This document shows, piece after piece, positions 37,940-48,241 of a DNA stretch of 64,000 nt. The stretch spans positions 62,001 through 126,000 of the IMG/VR virus record IMGVR_UViG_3300014913_000007. The stretch is one strand, 5' to 3'. Every line of letters begins with the position of its first letter. Position 1 is the stretch's first letter. A program made the translations under genes and the position numbers. The DNA comes from a virus. The notes under the pieces are model-generated. The model was not told where the DNA came from and did not search any database. It was given only the letters and a program-made list of their open reading frames with translations.

Positions 37940-39266
37940 TTTTCTTGACTCCTTTAGAGAAACTAGTTTTAATTGGATCTTCTGATAAGTTAAAAATCTC
38001 CTTTACCTTAGCTATAGCCTGCCCTGTAGTAATATTTTGCTCTCCAGGTGTGAGCTTGCTCTCTTCCTTATCAAACCCTAATAATTCTTGTGCCCTTTCC
38101 TGAAATCGACCATACCTTATATATTTAAACTGGTCTCCAGCTACTTCTCTAATATTTGAGTAAGCTATAGCACGTTTCTCTTTCCGTTTATCATACATAC
38201 TTTTAGCGTTCAGTGGTGTAGTATCTAACACTTTAGGTTCTGATACTATTTGTTCAATTGCCATGTCCCTAGAAATTTCTAACTTTCTTACAGGTAAGTA
38301 CTGCTGTATAAAGTAATCCAAGTTATATCTACTAGACTCATAGGGTATAATTTGTTGAATCTTCTTAGAATCAATAGACATATTTTCTATTCTAAGTCTG
38401 TTGCTAGGTACTAGTTTGCTGGCAGTCTCTCCATAATATGTTTGAATCTTCTGTACTAATTCAAACAACTTAATGGTATTCCCAGAAGATACATTGTAAA
38501 TTCCTTGTCGCGTCTCTACTACACAATCAACCACGACTTTTGACAAATAATTTACATGAATTAGGTCTATTTCTGTGCTTGGTGAGAATACTTCTATCTC
38601 CTCTTCTCTTTTCACAATCTTATCTAAGTAGTAATGAAAATATCCTGGCCAGTAGTTGCTTCTTCTAAATTCGTTATGATGTTTCCTTCCGTATACTTCA
38701 GTAGGTCTAAGGATACAGTAAGGTACCTTTAACATTCCCAATACCTTCTGAACAGTATCTTCTACATACAGTTTCCCTATACCCGTATAATTTGCTGGTA
38801 CTAGTGCGTCACTTTCATTGGAATTCTCAATACCATTTTCGCCATAAACGCTCCAGGAGGATATATACAAAAAGTAAGGTCTAACGTCATCATCTTCAAA
38901 TAAAGGCATAGTGGCGTATGCATTCATTGTATTTACAGCTGCTAAGATTGATTTAGCATCGTTTTCTATATCACCTAGTCCATCTGTAGGTCCTTCAAAT
39001 CCAGCAGCATATATTATTACGTCAATGGCTTGAGCAGCAAGAAAGGCTGTAATACCTTCTGAGCTGGTGAGGCTCATGTGTACTTGCTGTACTACTGCAT
39101 CATATCCTTCAGTATCTATTGTTACACCGTTAAGTCTCTTATCTAAGGACCATATTCTTACGTTTGATTGATTAGATAGTCTCCTAATAATGTTCCTACC
39201 AATGAAACCGTTACCGCCTAAAACGGCTATATGAATTTTGTCTCTTATGTGGTGTGATCTAATCAT
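37923..39266 (-). CDS. NAD-dependent sugar epimerase/dehydratase (extended SDR)
   Basis: 447 residues. IAVLGGNGFIGRNIIRRL is the Rossmann nucleotide-binding loop, SSWSVYGENG holds the catalytic Ser/Thr position and YTGIGKLYVED the YxxxK pair. About 120 residues beyond the usual end are of unknown role. Such enzymes modify NDP-sugars. It lies between the polymerase and three sugar-related genes, so a phage glycosylation pathway is likely. Confidence 0.85.
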   Translation of the reverse strand: MIRSHHIRDKIHIAVLGGNGFIGRNIIRRLSNQSNVRIWSLDKRLNGVTIDTEGYDAVVQQVHMSLTSSEGITAFLAAQAIDVIIYAAGFEGPTDGLGDIENDAKSILAAVNTMNAYATMPLFEDDDVRPYFLYISSWSVYGENGIENSNESDALVPANYTGIGKLYVEDTVQKVLGMLKVPYCILRPTEVYGRKHHNEFRRSNYWPGYFHYYLDKIVKREEEIEVFSPSTEIDLIHVNYLSKVVVDCVVETRQGIYNVSSGNTIKLFELVQKIQTYYGETASKLVPSNRLRIENMSIDSKKIQQIIPYESSRYNLDYFIQQYLPVRKLEISRDMAIEQIVSEPKVLDTTPLNAKSMYDKRKEKRAIAYSNIREVAGDQFKYIRYGRFQERAQELLGFDKEESKLTPGEQNITTGQAIAKVKEIFNLSEDPIKTSFSKGVKKNELPK

Positions 39267-39269
39267 ATG

Positions 39270-39566
39270 TTAATCCTTACTATCCTTGCTATCCTTACTA
39301 TTCTGACTTATAGCTGAACTAAACGCTTGGTCCCAATTAATTTTCCTTGGATATTTTACTTTGACTCCTTCAAGTGATTTGATTACTTCTTCTAGTGATT
39401 TCCTTCCCCAGTTATAATCACACAAAGTCTCCACTAAAGAGTCCCTAGCGAACCTATTAGTTTCTAATACCAGCATATGTTTAAGTAATGCATCTATAGT
39501 TTCCTCTAAGGGTTTATTCTTATATTTATATTCTTCTAATATATTCTTATAAAAATCTGTTGACAT
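39270..39566 (-). CDS. Hypothetical protein
   Basis: 98 residues, helical, ending in a SKDSKDSKD repeat. A promoter lies at 39601-39629. First gene after that promoter, followed by the epimerase after three bases. Not recognised. Confidence 0.6.
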   Translation of the reverse strand: MSTDFYKNILEEYKYKNKPLEETIDALLKHMLVLETNRFARDSLVETLCDYNWGRKSLEEVIKSLEGVKVKYPRKINWDQAFSSAISQNSKDSKDSKD

Positions 39567-39600
39567 ACTTATCCCTATTGAGTTTCCTATTAATAACTAC

Positions 39601-39629
39601 ATTATACAGTACTTAAGAATCTTTTACAA
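39601..39629 (-). promoter_or_regulatory. Internal promoter before the epimerase-polymerase genes
   Basis: Minus strand TTGTAA (39629-39624), 17-base spacer, TATAAT (39606-39601). Confidence 0.65.
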
Positions 39630-39953
39630 CCATTTATCAGATAAGCTAAATTTTAGAATATTATCCTCGTAATAACTAAAACCTACTGCCAATGTCTGAT
39701 TACCATCATTATTAAGAATAATTCTTAAAGTGATATCTCCCTCCTTATACTTCATACCATTTATAAGGTAGGGGAAAAAGTCTTTAACTACATTGTAATG
39801 ATCTTCGTGCATATTCAAGGTGTTAGGTAGGGTACTAGACTCTTGCATCTCTGTTACAAATGAATTTATAAGATATACCACTAATAAAGCTAACTCTTTA
39901 TTAAGATTAAACGTCTCTACATCTAACTGCCTACTGTCGTTAGTTATGTTCAT
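39624..39953 (-). CDS. Hypothetical protein
   Basis: 109 residues; helical N-terminal half (KELALLVVYLINSFVTEM), strand-rich end. Its stop overlaps the internal promoter. Not recognised. Confidence 0.6.
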   Translation of the reverse strand: MNITNDSRQLDVETFNLNKELALLVVYLINSFVTEMQESSTLPNTLNMHEDHYNVVKDFFPYLINGMKYKEGDITLRIILNNDGNQTLAVGFSYYEDNILKFSLSDKWL

Positions 39954-39960
39954 AATCTTC

Positions 39961-40200
39961 CTACTTTAAACTAAAACTTTGTACTTTCTTGGAACTTTTA
40001 TTAGCAGACTTCTCCACTGACGAAAAATTAAATTTAATTATGCAACAAGTTTGTTCTAAAACGGATCCTACCCATTCTTTATGACAGTGCATACATTCAA
40101 TTCCGGGCGTTCTCGCCTTTACAGCAGCTGTTAAATCAAATGGAGTAAATTTCCCACACCCTGAGGCAAAACACCTAAATTGTCTAGTTCTAACCACCAT
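39961..40200 (-). CDS. Small zinc-ribbon protein
   Basis: 79 residues. CFASGC, then CMHCHKEW and CC form a likely zinc site (FRCFASGCGKFTPFD, IECMHCHKEW). The C-terminal 30 residues are Ser/Lys-rich. It overlaps the upstream gene by 11 bases. Not recognised. Confidence 0.62.
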   Translation of the reverse strand: MVVRTRQFRCFASGCGKFTPFDLTAAVKARTPGIECMHCHKEWVGSVLEQTCCIIKFNFSSVEKSANKSSKKVQSFSLK

Positions 40201-41320
40201 TATTTAGTACCTGCATAGCTTCTAACTTCTTCTCCCATAAAGGATCGTTTAATTCTGGGTTAGTTTTAAAAAAATTATCAGATAGTTTCTTAGCGTACCT
40301 TCTCTTTAAAGCTTGAGCACTTGCTACGTAACTGATAGCTTTTCCTATCCTGACACTATTTCTACCATCAAAAGTTCCTGGTAAATACTTAGTAAGTACA
40401 TAATTTATTTGCCTTTCAGTGTAAGATTTGGTCTCTGTTAAGAATTTATGCTTATCCACCAAAGTACTAATATCTAATAATCCTACTTTGGAATTAAATT
40501 CATTCACATCCTCATCTGCTTTATCTAGTGAAAAATTTGATGTAAGGTTGTTAGAAAGTACACCTACAAGTGTTCCCTCTAAAGTATCTGAAGTTACTGC
40601 TTTACTGTACTCTAAAAAATCAACTTCTGGTACTACATATTCTCCTACTAAATTAGGACTATCTATAAAAACCTTATCTCCAGTACCTAATTGACTAACT
40701 TCAATATTGTCCTCTATTTCTCCATAAGTATCTCTCAAATATACAAAAATATTTTTGGAATTAAAGTAATTAACTAAGCTATTAATTTCCTCACAGTCGG
40801 AATAAAAATTGTCAAACATTATAGTTACTATTTCTAAAGACTCTTTATTACCTATAGCCTTACAAAATTGATCCCTTGAAAATATTATTTCTCTTTCCTC
40901 TCTGCTCTTAAATCTATCTAACCAAGAATCTCCTGTTATTATTATGGACTCCTCCATCATTCCTTTTCGTAGTAACTCTTGTTTTTGTAACACATTTGCA
41001 CAAAGTATGTAATCTGCAGAATCAATAAATAAATTATAAGCAAAAGAAAGACTGTAGTAAACTGCATCTAAAGTTAATACTACAGGTATACTTTTATTTT
41101 TACATTGTAGTACAAACCCATCTAATTCTTTCTTACATATACTGGAATCACAATTAAAACAGGAATATTGGAAAAGAAACATATGTACTTTAGAATCTAA
41201 TTTAATATTACCTATAGTCTCTTTAGTTAAGTTTATAATGTCGTACTCGCTGGACACTAAATTATAAGCGTCCTTAAAACTATACTTATCTACTAAACTA
41301 ACGATTTTTCTTTTGCTCAT
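40190..41320 (-). CDS. Hypothetical protein, possibly glycosyltransferase-like
   Basis: 376 residues. ILCANVLQKQELLRKGM and SIIITGDSWLDRF recall the segment between domains of GT-B glycosyltransferases, and the gene lies directly after two of them. No donor-binding motif is visible, so the assignment is weak. It overlaps its neighbours at both ends. Confidence 0.5.
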   Translation of the reverse strand: MSKRKIVSLVDKYSFKDAYNLVSSEYDIINLTKETIGNIKLDSKVHMFLFQYSCFNCDSSICKKELDGFVLQCKNKSIPVVLTLDAVYYSLSFAYNLFIDSADYILCANVLQKQELLRKGMMEESIIITGDSWLDRFKSREEREIIFSRDQFCKAIGNKESLEIVTIMFDNFYSDCEEINSLVNYFNSKNIFVYLRDTYGEIEDNIEVSQLGTGDKVFIDSPNLVGEYVVPEVDFLEYSKAVTSDTLEGTLVGVLSNNLTSNFSLDKADEDVNEFNSKVGLLDISTLVDKHKFLTETKSYTERQINYVLTKYLPGTFDGRNSVRIGKAISYVASAQALKRRYAKKLSDNFFKTNPELNDPLWEKKLEAMQVLNNGG

Positions 41321-41546
41321 ATTCCCTCATCACAAAGCTATGAAGTTCATCCCAATCTACTGGCATTACCTCTGTTGTATTTCTTGTAAGGTAAGCAGGT
41401 ATATATCTCTCCCCATCAAATAACATCTCAAGATTTCCATGCTCTCCTTCATAGTATATCTTGTTAGTTATCTTTCTGGTTTGAAACAGTTTTTTTGCGA
41501 ACTTTGTTGCTCGGTCTAACTGATATTGATTCTTTATTCTTTCCAT
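41298..41546 (-). CDS. Hypothetical small protein
   Basis: 82 residues, MERIKNQYQLDRATKFAKKL; basic N-terminus, WDELHSFVMREYEQKKNR end. The first Met gives an 83-base overlap with the glycosyltransferase gene, which is long, so the real start may be an internal non-ATG codon. Not recognised. Confidence 0.5.
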   Translation of the reverse strand: MERIKNQYQLDRATKFAKKLFQTRKITNKIYYEGEHGNLEMLFDGERYIPAYLTRNTTEVMPVDWDELHSFVMREYEQKKNR

Positions 41547-42711
41547 TATTTCTTAATCTATTAAATGATTCGTTTAATTCTACAACTAGACTATCGCCCA
41601 CTGATCTATAGGTGCAGTTAGTCTCTAAAAATTGTCTTAAGTTTCTTCCCTTTTCTTTTGCTAATTCTTGGTTTTCATAGCAAAATCTCATTTTACTTGT
41701 CATGTCCTTCAGGTCCGGTTGTGCCCAGTACTGGTTTGATAAGTACCAGGGCCACTGTTGCATACCTGTAACGGGTCTTAGTGTGTGATTATATATGAAC
41801 CCAGTGTCACTAGTAACATAACTAGCTTGCTCACCAAATGTATTTGTTATAACTGGGTTTTCAAATATTCCAGATTCTAGAATTCCCAGCCCCAATCCTT
41901 CCCCCCTAGAAGGTGAAACGTAGCAATCACATCTCTTGTGAAGACCTAACATTTTTTCTCTAGATAGTAGTTGGTTTACTAGTATAACCTCTGGAACCTG
42001 GGTATACTTACCTTGACTTTGTATTTGCTCTATTACCTCAGAGAGGTATTCAGACTCTTCCTGACTGTGCTTAGCCAAGTAAGTCTTTAAAACCAAACAA
42101 ACGTTCTCTCCATTACTAAATTCTGACCAGTAGGCTTGTAACAGATCTTTAAAGTTTTTTCTCTCAGACCACTGTGATATGTAATAAAATACATACGTAT
42201 CATTGCCTATAATTTCGGATGCAGATCTCTTTAGACTTATTGGACTTCCTTGTCCATAGGATTCCAGGTCTATTGGATGATGAAATGTTTTTAAAGGTAC
42301 CGTAACTTTAGAGTCCCTAAAAACTTTTCTATTAAAATCTCCAGGTAGCCAGCATTCATCCATCTTGTTTATAATATTCACCCAAGCAGGATGTAGTAAA
42401 TCTGTCTCCCAAAGTGTAAAGTTTATACGCAATGCTTTTTTATTAGTATCACCATTGAATACCTTTTCAGCTATTTCGGGAGTTGTCCATGAAATAATTG
42501 CATCATATTCAATGTCCTTACCTACTAGACTATTTAAAGTGTTACCTATTTCCCCCAAGTCTGGTCCTTTTTCTTCGAACTTAATTGGTGCTAGTGTAAT
42601 TGGTATCTTAGTCTCATTCAATGCTAAAATGTAGTTTCTGCTCCACTCAGCATACCCTGATCCATCAAATACAGGTGCTACACATTTTATACCTCTAAGC
42701 TTCTTATTCAT
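41464..42711 (-). CDS. GT-B glycosyltransferase (GT4-like)
   Basis: 415 residues. PVFDGSGYAEWSRNY near the start is the acceptor-side Gly-rich loop; YYISQWSERKNFKDLLQAYW near 190 and CDCYVSPSRGEGLGLGILES near 275 are the GT4-type donor-binding blocks. It transfers sugar from an NDP-sugar. The acceptor (DNA, virion protein or host glycan) is unknown. Confidence 0.82.
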   Translation of the reverse strand: MNKKLRGIKCVAPVFDGSGYAEWSRNYILALNETKIPITLAPIKFEEKGPDLGEIGNTLNSLVGKDIEYDAIISWTTPEIAEKVFNGDTNKKALRINFTLWETDLLHPAWVNIINKMDECWLPGDFNRKVFRDSKVTVPLKTFHHPIDLESYGQGSPISLKRSASEIIGNDTYVFYYISQWSERKNFKDLLQAYWSEFSNGENVCLVLKTYLAKHSQEESEYLSEVIEQIQSQGKYTQVPEVILVNQLLSREKMLGLHKRCDCYVSPSRGEGLGLGILESGIFENPVITNTFGEQASYVTSDTGFIYNHTLRPVTGMQQWPWYLSNQYWAQPDLKDMTSKMRFCYENQELAKEKGRNLRQFLETNCTYRSVGDSLVVELNESFNRLRNNGKNKESISVRPSNKVRKKTVSNQKDN

Positions 42712-44272
42712 CTTCTATGGAACCTACTATAATATTTGACTTAGGATCAGCTTTTTTAGATTCTTTTAATTTTACTCCCTCCTGAGGTACCCGTTGTAAT
42801 AGACTATGTGTTTGAACTCCTTGTATGTTTTTAATTTTAATATCCTTTGCTAAACTAAATGTATCATGAAACTTGGGTACGATGTTACGTTCCCAATCAA
42901 GATCGGTCTGTGTCCATTGATAGGCTTTCTCTTCTATTTTTCTACATTCTGCTTGATTATTGTAAACCCACAACATTTTTTGCAGAAGATCATCAGTATC
43001 TGGAAGTGGTCTTGGTACTTCATTATCTCCAGGAAATATAGCTATCTGGGATAAGCTTGCTCCTGATTTATATAATATTCCTCGCATATTCTCATCTTTA
43101 CCACAAAGTTCAGTGTGTGAGGTATTGTCTGGAGCTATAACAGTGGTCTTAGTGGCAAAAGCTTCAGTAATTGATAGCTCCCATCCACCACCTACTGCAG
43201 TTGTAACTAATGCATCTGCTGCGTTATATACTTTATTCAAATCTTCTAGGGTTAAACCCTTCTGAACACTAAAGTTGGGTGGAAATAATACATCACTTCC
43301 AACTTGAAGTCCTAGAGTCGTGCATACCTCTGGTAAGTTCCATCCAACATCGACAGCTTTCATGTTTAAGTATATAAATGAGTTTGATACTTGTTCCTGA
43401 AAATGCTTAAAAGCTAGCAAAGTAGCAGGTAAAAACTTTCTTAATTGGTTTCTATTAACATTGAGAAACATAAATTTATCTGCAAACTCCTCCCCAAACA
43501 TGGCTCTTTTAAAAGTTCTAGATTCTTCTTTAGGGATTGGATAAAAATCTTTAGAATTTACTCCATGTGGTATTATCCTAAGTCTTCCATTCAAACTATT
43601 ATTCTTCCTAATACATTCAACTGCGCCAAATCTTAGGTAAGTTATTGGAAGATCTACTTTACATATATTATCTATCCAAGCTTTCTTGGGTATACCATCT
43701 ATTGGAAAATATGAAACTATAGGTATATGACTCTTATTTAATGACTGTAAAGTATTCTTAATAGCATCTACAAAGGCTATAGGAGGCTTTGCTCCAGGAA
43801 CTCCTCCTCCTACCCAAAAAGGATCTTCCATTAGAAAAATCATATCTATATCAGTTTTCTGTAAGATATTAGGCATTATATTTAAGAACTTACGTTGTCC
43901 GTACATGTCTGCCTTGTTGGATCCCATCATCATTGCTGGCCATTGTCGGTACCTACCATTCTTCTCTCCACCTGTAATCTCCGATTCCTCATAGTGGTCT
44001 CCCATATGATTAATACCTACCTGATATATTTCATATTCTCCAGGATAATTTTTATATAAACCCTGCAAAACACTACGTACTACTATCCCAAATCCAGTTA
44101 TTACGTAAGGACTTGCTCCCCAAACTAGTATTTTCTTCTTAGATGTTCCTTGTGTTACTAATTCAGTAGTCCCAGACTTTGGATTTACTACAGACTTTAT
44201 CTTTCCACTCCTAGCAGCGTTACCTAGCGCAGAACCTTTTTTAATTTTAAGGGTCTTTTTCTTTTTGGCCAT
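42704..44272 (-). CDS. GT-B glycosyltransferase, second
   Basis: 522 residues. After a basic tail (MAKKKKTLKIKKG) comes KKILVWGASPYVITGFGIVV, the acceptor loop; FLNVNRNQLRKFLPATLLAF and DALVTTAVGGGWELSITEAFAT near 390 are the donor-side blocks. It overlaps the other glycosyltransferase by eight bases, so they probably work in series. Confidence 0.8.
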   Translation of the reverse strand: MAKKKKTLKIKKGSALGNAARSGKIKSVVNPKSGTTELVTQGTSKKKILVWGASPYVITGFGIVVRSVLQGLYKNYPGEYEIYQVGINHMGDHYEESEITGGEKNGRYRQWPAMMMGSNKADMYGQRKFLNIMPNILQKTDIDMIFLMEDPFWVGGGVPGAKPPIAFVDAIKNTLQSLNKSHIPIVSYFPIDGIPKKAWIDNICKVDLPITYLRFGAVECIRKNNSLNGRLRIIPHGVNSKDFYPIPKEESRTFKRAMFGEEFADKFMFLNVNRNQLRKFLPATLLAFKHFQEQVSNSFIYLNMKAVDVGWNLPEVCTTLGLQVGSDVLFPPNFSVQKGLTLEDLNKVYNAADALVTTAVGGGWELSITEAFATKTTVIAPDNTSHTELCGKDENMRGILYKSGASLSQIAIFPGDNEVPRPLPDTDDLLQKMLWVYNNQAECRKIEEKAYQWTQTDLDWERNIVPKFHDTFSLAKDIKIKNIQGVQTHSLLQRVPQEGVKLKESKKADPKSNIIVGSIEDE

Positions 44273-44287
44273 TTTTTATACTTTCCT

Positions 44288-45502
44288 TTATAATTTCTTA
44301 GTTCTATATTGGGGATTACCTACTTTAACAAACGCAGCGTCCTCTATGTCTCTTTTTAAATCAGGATCATCTAACCTATTTAACAATTTGGTAATCTTTG
44401 TACTACTTATAGATGCTACTTCACCTAATTGATCAGGAGTAAGTAAGTTAATGACTCGCTCGGTGTCATAATATCTTCTACTAGAACATGTGGGGTTTAA
44501 AAAGTGCGTGTCATTGGCCACAGGAGTCTCTGGATCTGCCTCGATCCGTTGAGATACCCACAGTTTAATACTATCCTTGTAACCCTTTAAAGCTTTCTCA
44601 CGTAGTAAGATCTTCTGAAGTTCAACTATTGCTAGCTCATCCTTCATTGCGGTTATAGGTATAAAATCCGTTTCAAAGTTTCCACACATTAATGCTCCAT
44701 ACTGAGGACATTTATCTCTATAAGCACACCAGTGACAAGTATCATGTACAGTTCCGTCCGGCCTATCTTTTGGTACATTTGCAAAGTATTCTTTAATTGC
44801 TGTAAATATTGAAGATATTTGTCTTCTAAATTCCATCTGAGCTATTTCGGTCCTGTAGGAGGTTACACTCTGACCTAACCTTACATACTTCAATTCAAGT
44901 ATGCGGTTTGGATATTGTGGATACATTACCGCAGCTGCTAAATCATACATAGAGAGCTGTTCATCTATTTTTGCTTCATCCCAAGACATTGCCATTTTCG
45001 ATGTTTTATAATCTGTTATCTTTACAGTAGTATCGTCTATTTCTGAAACTTTATCTATAAATCCGTAGATATTTACTCCCTCAGGAGTCGTAATGTCAAA
45101 CTCGACTTCTGCATCAATTACTTTCTCATCATAGTCCAGACCTAAAAGTTCTGCCCTTACCATATCTGCACCTGAGTCAAAGAACTCCATAGAGTCTATG
45201 AAAGTTTTTGACATGTAATCCCTAAAAATATCCACGTATTCTTCCACTTCATCTACTGTTAATACTCTTGGATTCTGTATTAAGGAGATGTTTGCTCTCT
45301 CCAGAGCGTAATGTACTGAGTTTCCTAATGAAAACGAAGTGTTAGCTGGTTTAGGTAATTTTTCGGTGTAGTTCAAATGAAACTGTAATAAACATTGTAA
45401 CCAAAGTTTCATCATTGATGCCGATAACCTAATCTTTTTAGATTTAGTAAACTTCTTACTTGCTTTAATTACTTCATCTTTAATTTTCTTTGCTTTCGCC
45501 AT
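44288..45502 (-). CDS. RecB/Cas4-type PD-(D/E)XK nuclease with iron-sulfur cluster
   Basis: 404 residues from the ATG at 45502 (a TTG at 45514 is the alternative). IRLSASMMKLWLQCLLQFHLNY is the family start, with the first Cys. DAEVEF..IYGFIDKV and VKITDYKTSK supply Glu, Asp and D-K catalytic residues. CHWCAYRDKCPQYGA gives the remaining Cys of a 4Fe-4S cluster, as in AddB/Cas4. It probably resects DNA ends during recombination or late replication, next to RuvC. Confidence 0.85.
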   Translation of the reverse strand: MAKAKKIKDEVIKASKKFTKSKKIRLSASMMKLWLQCLLQFHLNYTEKLPKPANTSFSLGNSVHYALERANISLIQNPRVLTVDEVEEYVDIFRDYMSKTFIDSMEFFDSGADMVRAELLGLDYDEKVIDAEVEFDITTPEGVNIYGFIDKVSEIDDTTVKITDYKTSKMAMSWDEAKIDEQLSMYDLAAAVMYPQYPNRILELKYVRLGQSVTSYRTEIAQMEFRRQISSIFTAIKEYFANVPKDRPDGTVHDTCHWCAYRDKCPQYGALMCGNFETDFIPITAMKDELAIVELQKILLREKALKGYKDSIKLWVSQRIEADPETPVANDTHFLNPTCSSRRYYDTERVINLLTPDQLGEVASISSTKITKLLNRLDDPDLKRDIEDAAFVKVGNPQYRTKKL

Positions 45503-45547
45503 ATTAATTCCCAACGATAAACATAAAATAGTTAACTATATTTTAAC

Positions 45548-46045
45548 CTATTCACCCTGTTTAGTCAACTTCATAACTCCCCAATCTGCCATTAAAATAG
45601 CATCAGTAATATCATTATGACTTGATAGGATAAACCCTTCTAACTCATACTTTTCTACTGCCCAATCAAATACATGTCCCTTATCCAATTTAGCTATACC
45701 TAATACAGGTTTTACTACATCTTTCTTTGCCGTGGCTTGGTGACACATCCTAATAGGTATATTGTCTGGAATTGCTATAAGTGTTACACCATAGAAACCT
45801 CCCAACAGTTTTACTGAGTTCAAGTTCCTAGTCTGGTGAAGTTCTTCAATGACTACTACATCTGGTTTATGTATCTGAAGTGCTTCCTCTATATTATTAG
45901 TTAAAACTTGAAATCTTTTCCTATGTGAATCCTCTTTCTTCTTTAACCTTGTTTGCCAACTTCCACAATCCACAAGATTGTATCCATCCTCAATAACTGC
46001 ATATCCAGTTCTAGTTGCTAAATCTAACCCTAAAACTCTAACCAC
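45548..46045 (-). CDS. RuvC-like Holliday junction resolvase
   Basis: 165 residues with GTG start. [17 protein letters not shown] is the RNase H-fold first strand with the catalytic Asp, [14 protein letters not shown] supplies the Glu, and [14 protein letters not shown] the closing Asp pair. Resolves branched DNA before packaging. It overlaps the DnaJ-like gene by eight bases. Confidence 0.85.
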   Translation of the reverse strand: MVRVLGLDLATRTGYAVIEDGYNLVDCGSWQTRLKKKEDSHRKRFQVLTNNIEEALQIHKPDVVVIEELHQTRNLNSVKLLGGFYGVTLIAIPDNIPIRMCHQATAKKDVVKPVLGIAKLDKGHVFDWAVEKYELEGFILSSHNDITDAILMADWGVMKLTKQGE

Positions 46046-46856
46046 CTTTTTTCCATCCTTTCTTTAGTAGTTCATTTAACAATGCACAATCTTCTATATT
46101 CAATTTGGATAAGTCTGGTAAATCTATTATTGGCATTATACCTAAACATCCTGGAGTAACTTTCCATCCCTCGTTTCCTAGTCCAGAAAACTGTAGTAAT
46201 TTACCTATACTATACCTAGGAGGTATAGTAAAGTTAACTTCCTTTTTCTTATGATATACAAGCTTACCCTTACAGATTCTACAAGAACGTTCAGTAGTCC
46301 AACCAACTTTGTTACACCTTGTACAAGACTTTGTAGTATTTATAAACCCATGTGAAGTCTTTATAGACCTAGAGATCATTCCATAACCTTTACATGTCGC
46401 ACATTCTATCCATCTACTAGCATCACCGAGGCAATTATCACAACAAGCTAATACCTCAAGTTCTAAACTTATACTTCCACCTGTAAGTGCCTCCAATAAA
46501 GTTATAGGTATATCTAGCGGGGCAATCTCTCCCAACCTAATAGGTTGAGAACCTGGCCTCGGCCTCTTTTGAGGTCTAGGTTGTTGTTCAAAGCGTCTAT
46601 TAAAAAACTCAGCAAAATCTACTGGATTAGATCTCCCTGAAAAATTACGTCCATTTAGATCATTACCTAAATAATCCTTCTTAGTAATAGTATCATACGC
46701 CAAAGTAATTTCCTTGAACTTCTCCTCTGCGTTCTTATTCTCTCTATTTACGTCTGGATGATACTTTTTAGCTAACTTTCTATATGCTTTTTTAATATCG
46801 TCCTCAGATGTTGAAGTATCCACACCTAATATTTTATACGCTTCACTTAAATTCAT
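46038..46856 (-). CDS. DnaJ-like co-chaperone
   Basis: 272 residues from the ATG at 46856, two bases after the stop of the upstream gene (upstream Met codons would overlap it). The J domain at about 1-70 has YHPDVN. A short Gly/Arg/Pro linker follows. The zinc domain at about 135-225 has four CxxCxG-type repeats ([30 protein letters not shown]). A truncated C-terminal domain ends the protein. Like lambda-type replication, it may load or remodel the helicase with host DnaK. Confidence 0.88.
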   Translation of the reverse strand: MNLSEAYKILGVDTSTSEDDIKKAYRKLAKKYHPDVNRENKNAEEKFKEITLAYDTITKKDYLGNDLNGRNFSGRSNPVDFAEFFNRRFEQQPRPQKRPRPGSQPIRLGEIAPLDIPITLLEALTGGSISLELEVLACCDNCLGDASRWIECATCKGYGMISRSIKTSHGFINTTKSCTRCNKVGWTTERSCRICKGKLVYHKKKEVNFTIPPRYSIGKLLQFSGLGNEGWKVTPGCLGIMPIIDLPDLSKLNIEDCALLNELLKKGWKKGG

Positions 46857-46857
46857 A

Positions 46858-47163
46858 TTATCCCACACTAAACGCTGAAGCTGTAAATTGAGAGTAAGTT
46901 TTTCCAGCGAATTCATTTTCACTGAAACTACTTAATACTTTTATCCAGGAACCTTCTGGTACCTCTCTTAATCTATCAGCTATATCATACCAAGCTACTA
47001 TCTTAATACTTTGATATCCGTTCCTTCCTGACTCTTGTAGTCTAATCTCTCCCTTTCCCATAGGATGTCTATCTCCTACTACATTATAAGTATATCCAAA
47101 TAAGTAACCTTCAAAATAACAATTATTTTTTGGTACTTTAGAGTAGCTTTCCATATTCCACAC
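46858..47163 (-). CDS. OB-fold protein, possible single-stranded DNA-binding protein
   Basis: 101 residues. [63 protein letters not shown]: the order resembles an SSB-like OB fold (the WYDIADRL element and basic strand). It lies between primase and DnaJ in the replication block, which supports the idea, but the aromatic contacts are not certain. The Met at 47154 is an alternative start. Confidence 0.5.
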   Translation of the reverse strand: MWNMESYSKVPKNNCYFEGYLFGYTYNVVGDRHPMGKGEIRLQESGRNGYQSIKIVAWYDIADRLREVPEGSWIKVLSSFSENEFAGKTYSQFTASAFSVG

Positions 47164-48241
47164 ATTTTTCTACTTCTGTATTTTGATATACTCTAAGATT
47201 ACTTAAACATTTGGTAATCTGCTCCTTAGAATTATCATCTGGATCTCCTGATTCTAACCTAGCAATACTTATTTTCATACCTGGTAATTTTTCTAATGAA
47301 TTTATGACTCCTTTTTCTGCAGCTTCTCCAGACTCTACTAAAAATACTACATTGCAGCAATACTTATATAAAAGTCTTGCCTGATTGTTGGTTAAATTAG
47401 ATCCTCTAGATGCTACAACATTTTTAAAACCATATGAATACATCCTAATTGCTGAAAGTTCCCCTTCAACTACTATTAAACTATCATTTACTAAATTATT
47501 TTTTGCTCTATTTAAATTAAAAAGTACTCCACCTTTCTTAAAGTTTGCTACCATATCATACTTTGCTATCTTCTTCTCTTTCCCCAAGCTGTTAATAACT
47601 ACTTCAGGATAATTAAGTACTCCATCCATTCTTCTAGCATTAACTCCAACTAGGTTACCAAATTCATCAAAGGCAGGTATTCCCATCCTTAATATGTTGT
47701 AGTTATCTAAGCAGGGATAAAATTGAAAGGTAGATATAGTATCTTCGTCAGTATAATTCCTTGACTCTAAATACTTCTCTACATAGTTATACCCTTCTTC
47801 GTAGTATCCTGGAAAGGTAGTCAATACTTTTAAACTTTCTAATCTGGTATTCTTCATTGCGGTGTAATCTTTTCGTACTTCTGCTGCAGCAAGATAATCA
47901 GAGTAACCTTCAGAGTCTCCGGTCTGTAAGTCAAATCCAAACATAGTTGATAAAGTCTCTACTGCTTCCTTAAATTCTACATTTAGCTTATTCATAACAA
48001 ATGCGTACACATCTCTAGGTCCATCTTTTCCACATTCCTTAGTGAAGCATGTCCACATTCCCTCACTCCTTTTCCAAGAGAATCCTGTAGGATTGTCTCC
48101 AGAATGTAATGGACATGGACAACGTATTTCAAAACCATTATCTGTCATAAGAGCAGGAGATACTCCACCTATAGAAATTAAAACTTCTTTTGGATCTACT
48201 ACTTGCTTTAATTCTTCTATTGATTCTTTTTTATAAAACAT
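47138..48241 (-). CDS. DNA primase (CHC2 zinc finger and Toprim domain)
   Basis: 367 residues. IRCPCPLHSGDNPTGFSW then WTCFTKEC at about 40-75 is the CHC2-type zinc finger. LIVVEGELSAIRMYSYG near 245 is the first Toprim motif. The second, normally DxD, reads VFLVESGEAAEKG, so the acidic pair is altered. It should make RNA primers for replication. The spacing and the neighbouring helicase support the call. Confidence 0.82.
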   Translation of the reverse strand: MFYKKESIEELKQVVDPKEVLISIGGVSPALMTDNGFEIRCPCPLHSGDNPTGFSWKRSEGMWTCFTKECGKDGPRDVYAFVMNKLNVEFKEAVETLSTMFGFDLQTGDSEGYSDYLAAAEVRKDYTAMKNTRLESLKVLTTFPGYYEEGYNYVEKYLESRNYTDEDTISTFQFYPCLDNYNILRMGIPAFDEFGNLVGVNARRMDGVLNYPEVVINSLGKEKKIAKYDMVANFKKGGVLFNLNRAKNNLVNDSLIVVEGELSAIRMYSYGFKNVVASRGSNLTNNQARLLYKYCCNVVFLVESGEAAEKGVINSLEKLPGMKISIARLESGDPDDNSKEQITKCLSNLRVYQNTEVEKCVEYGKLL

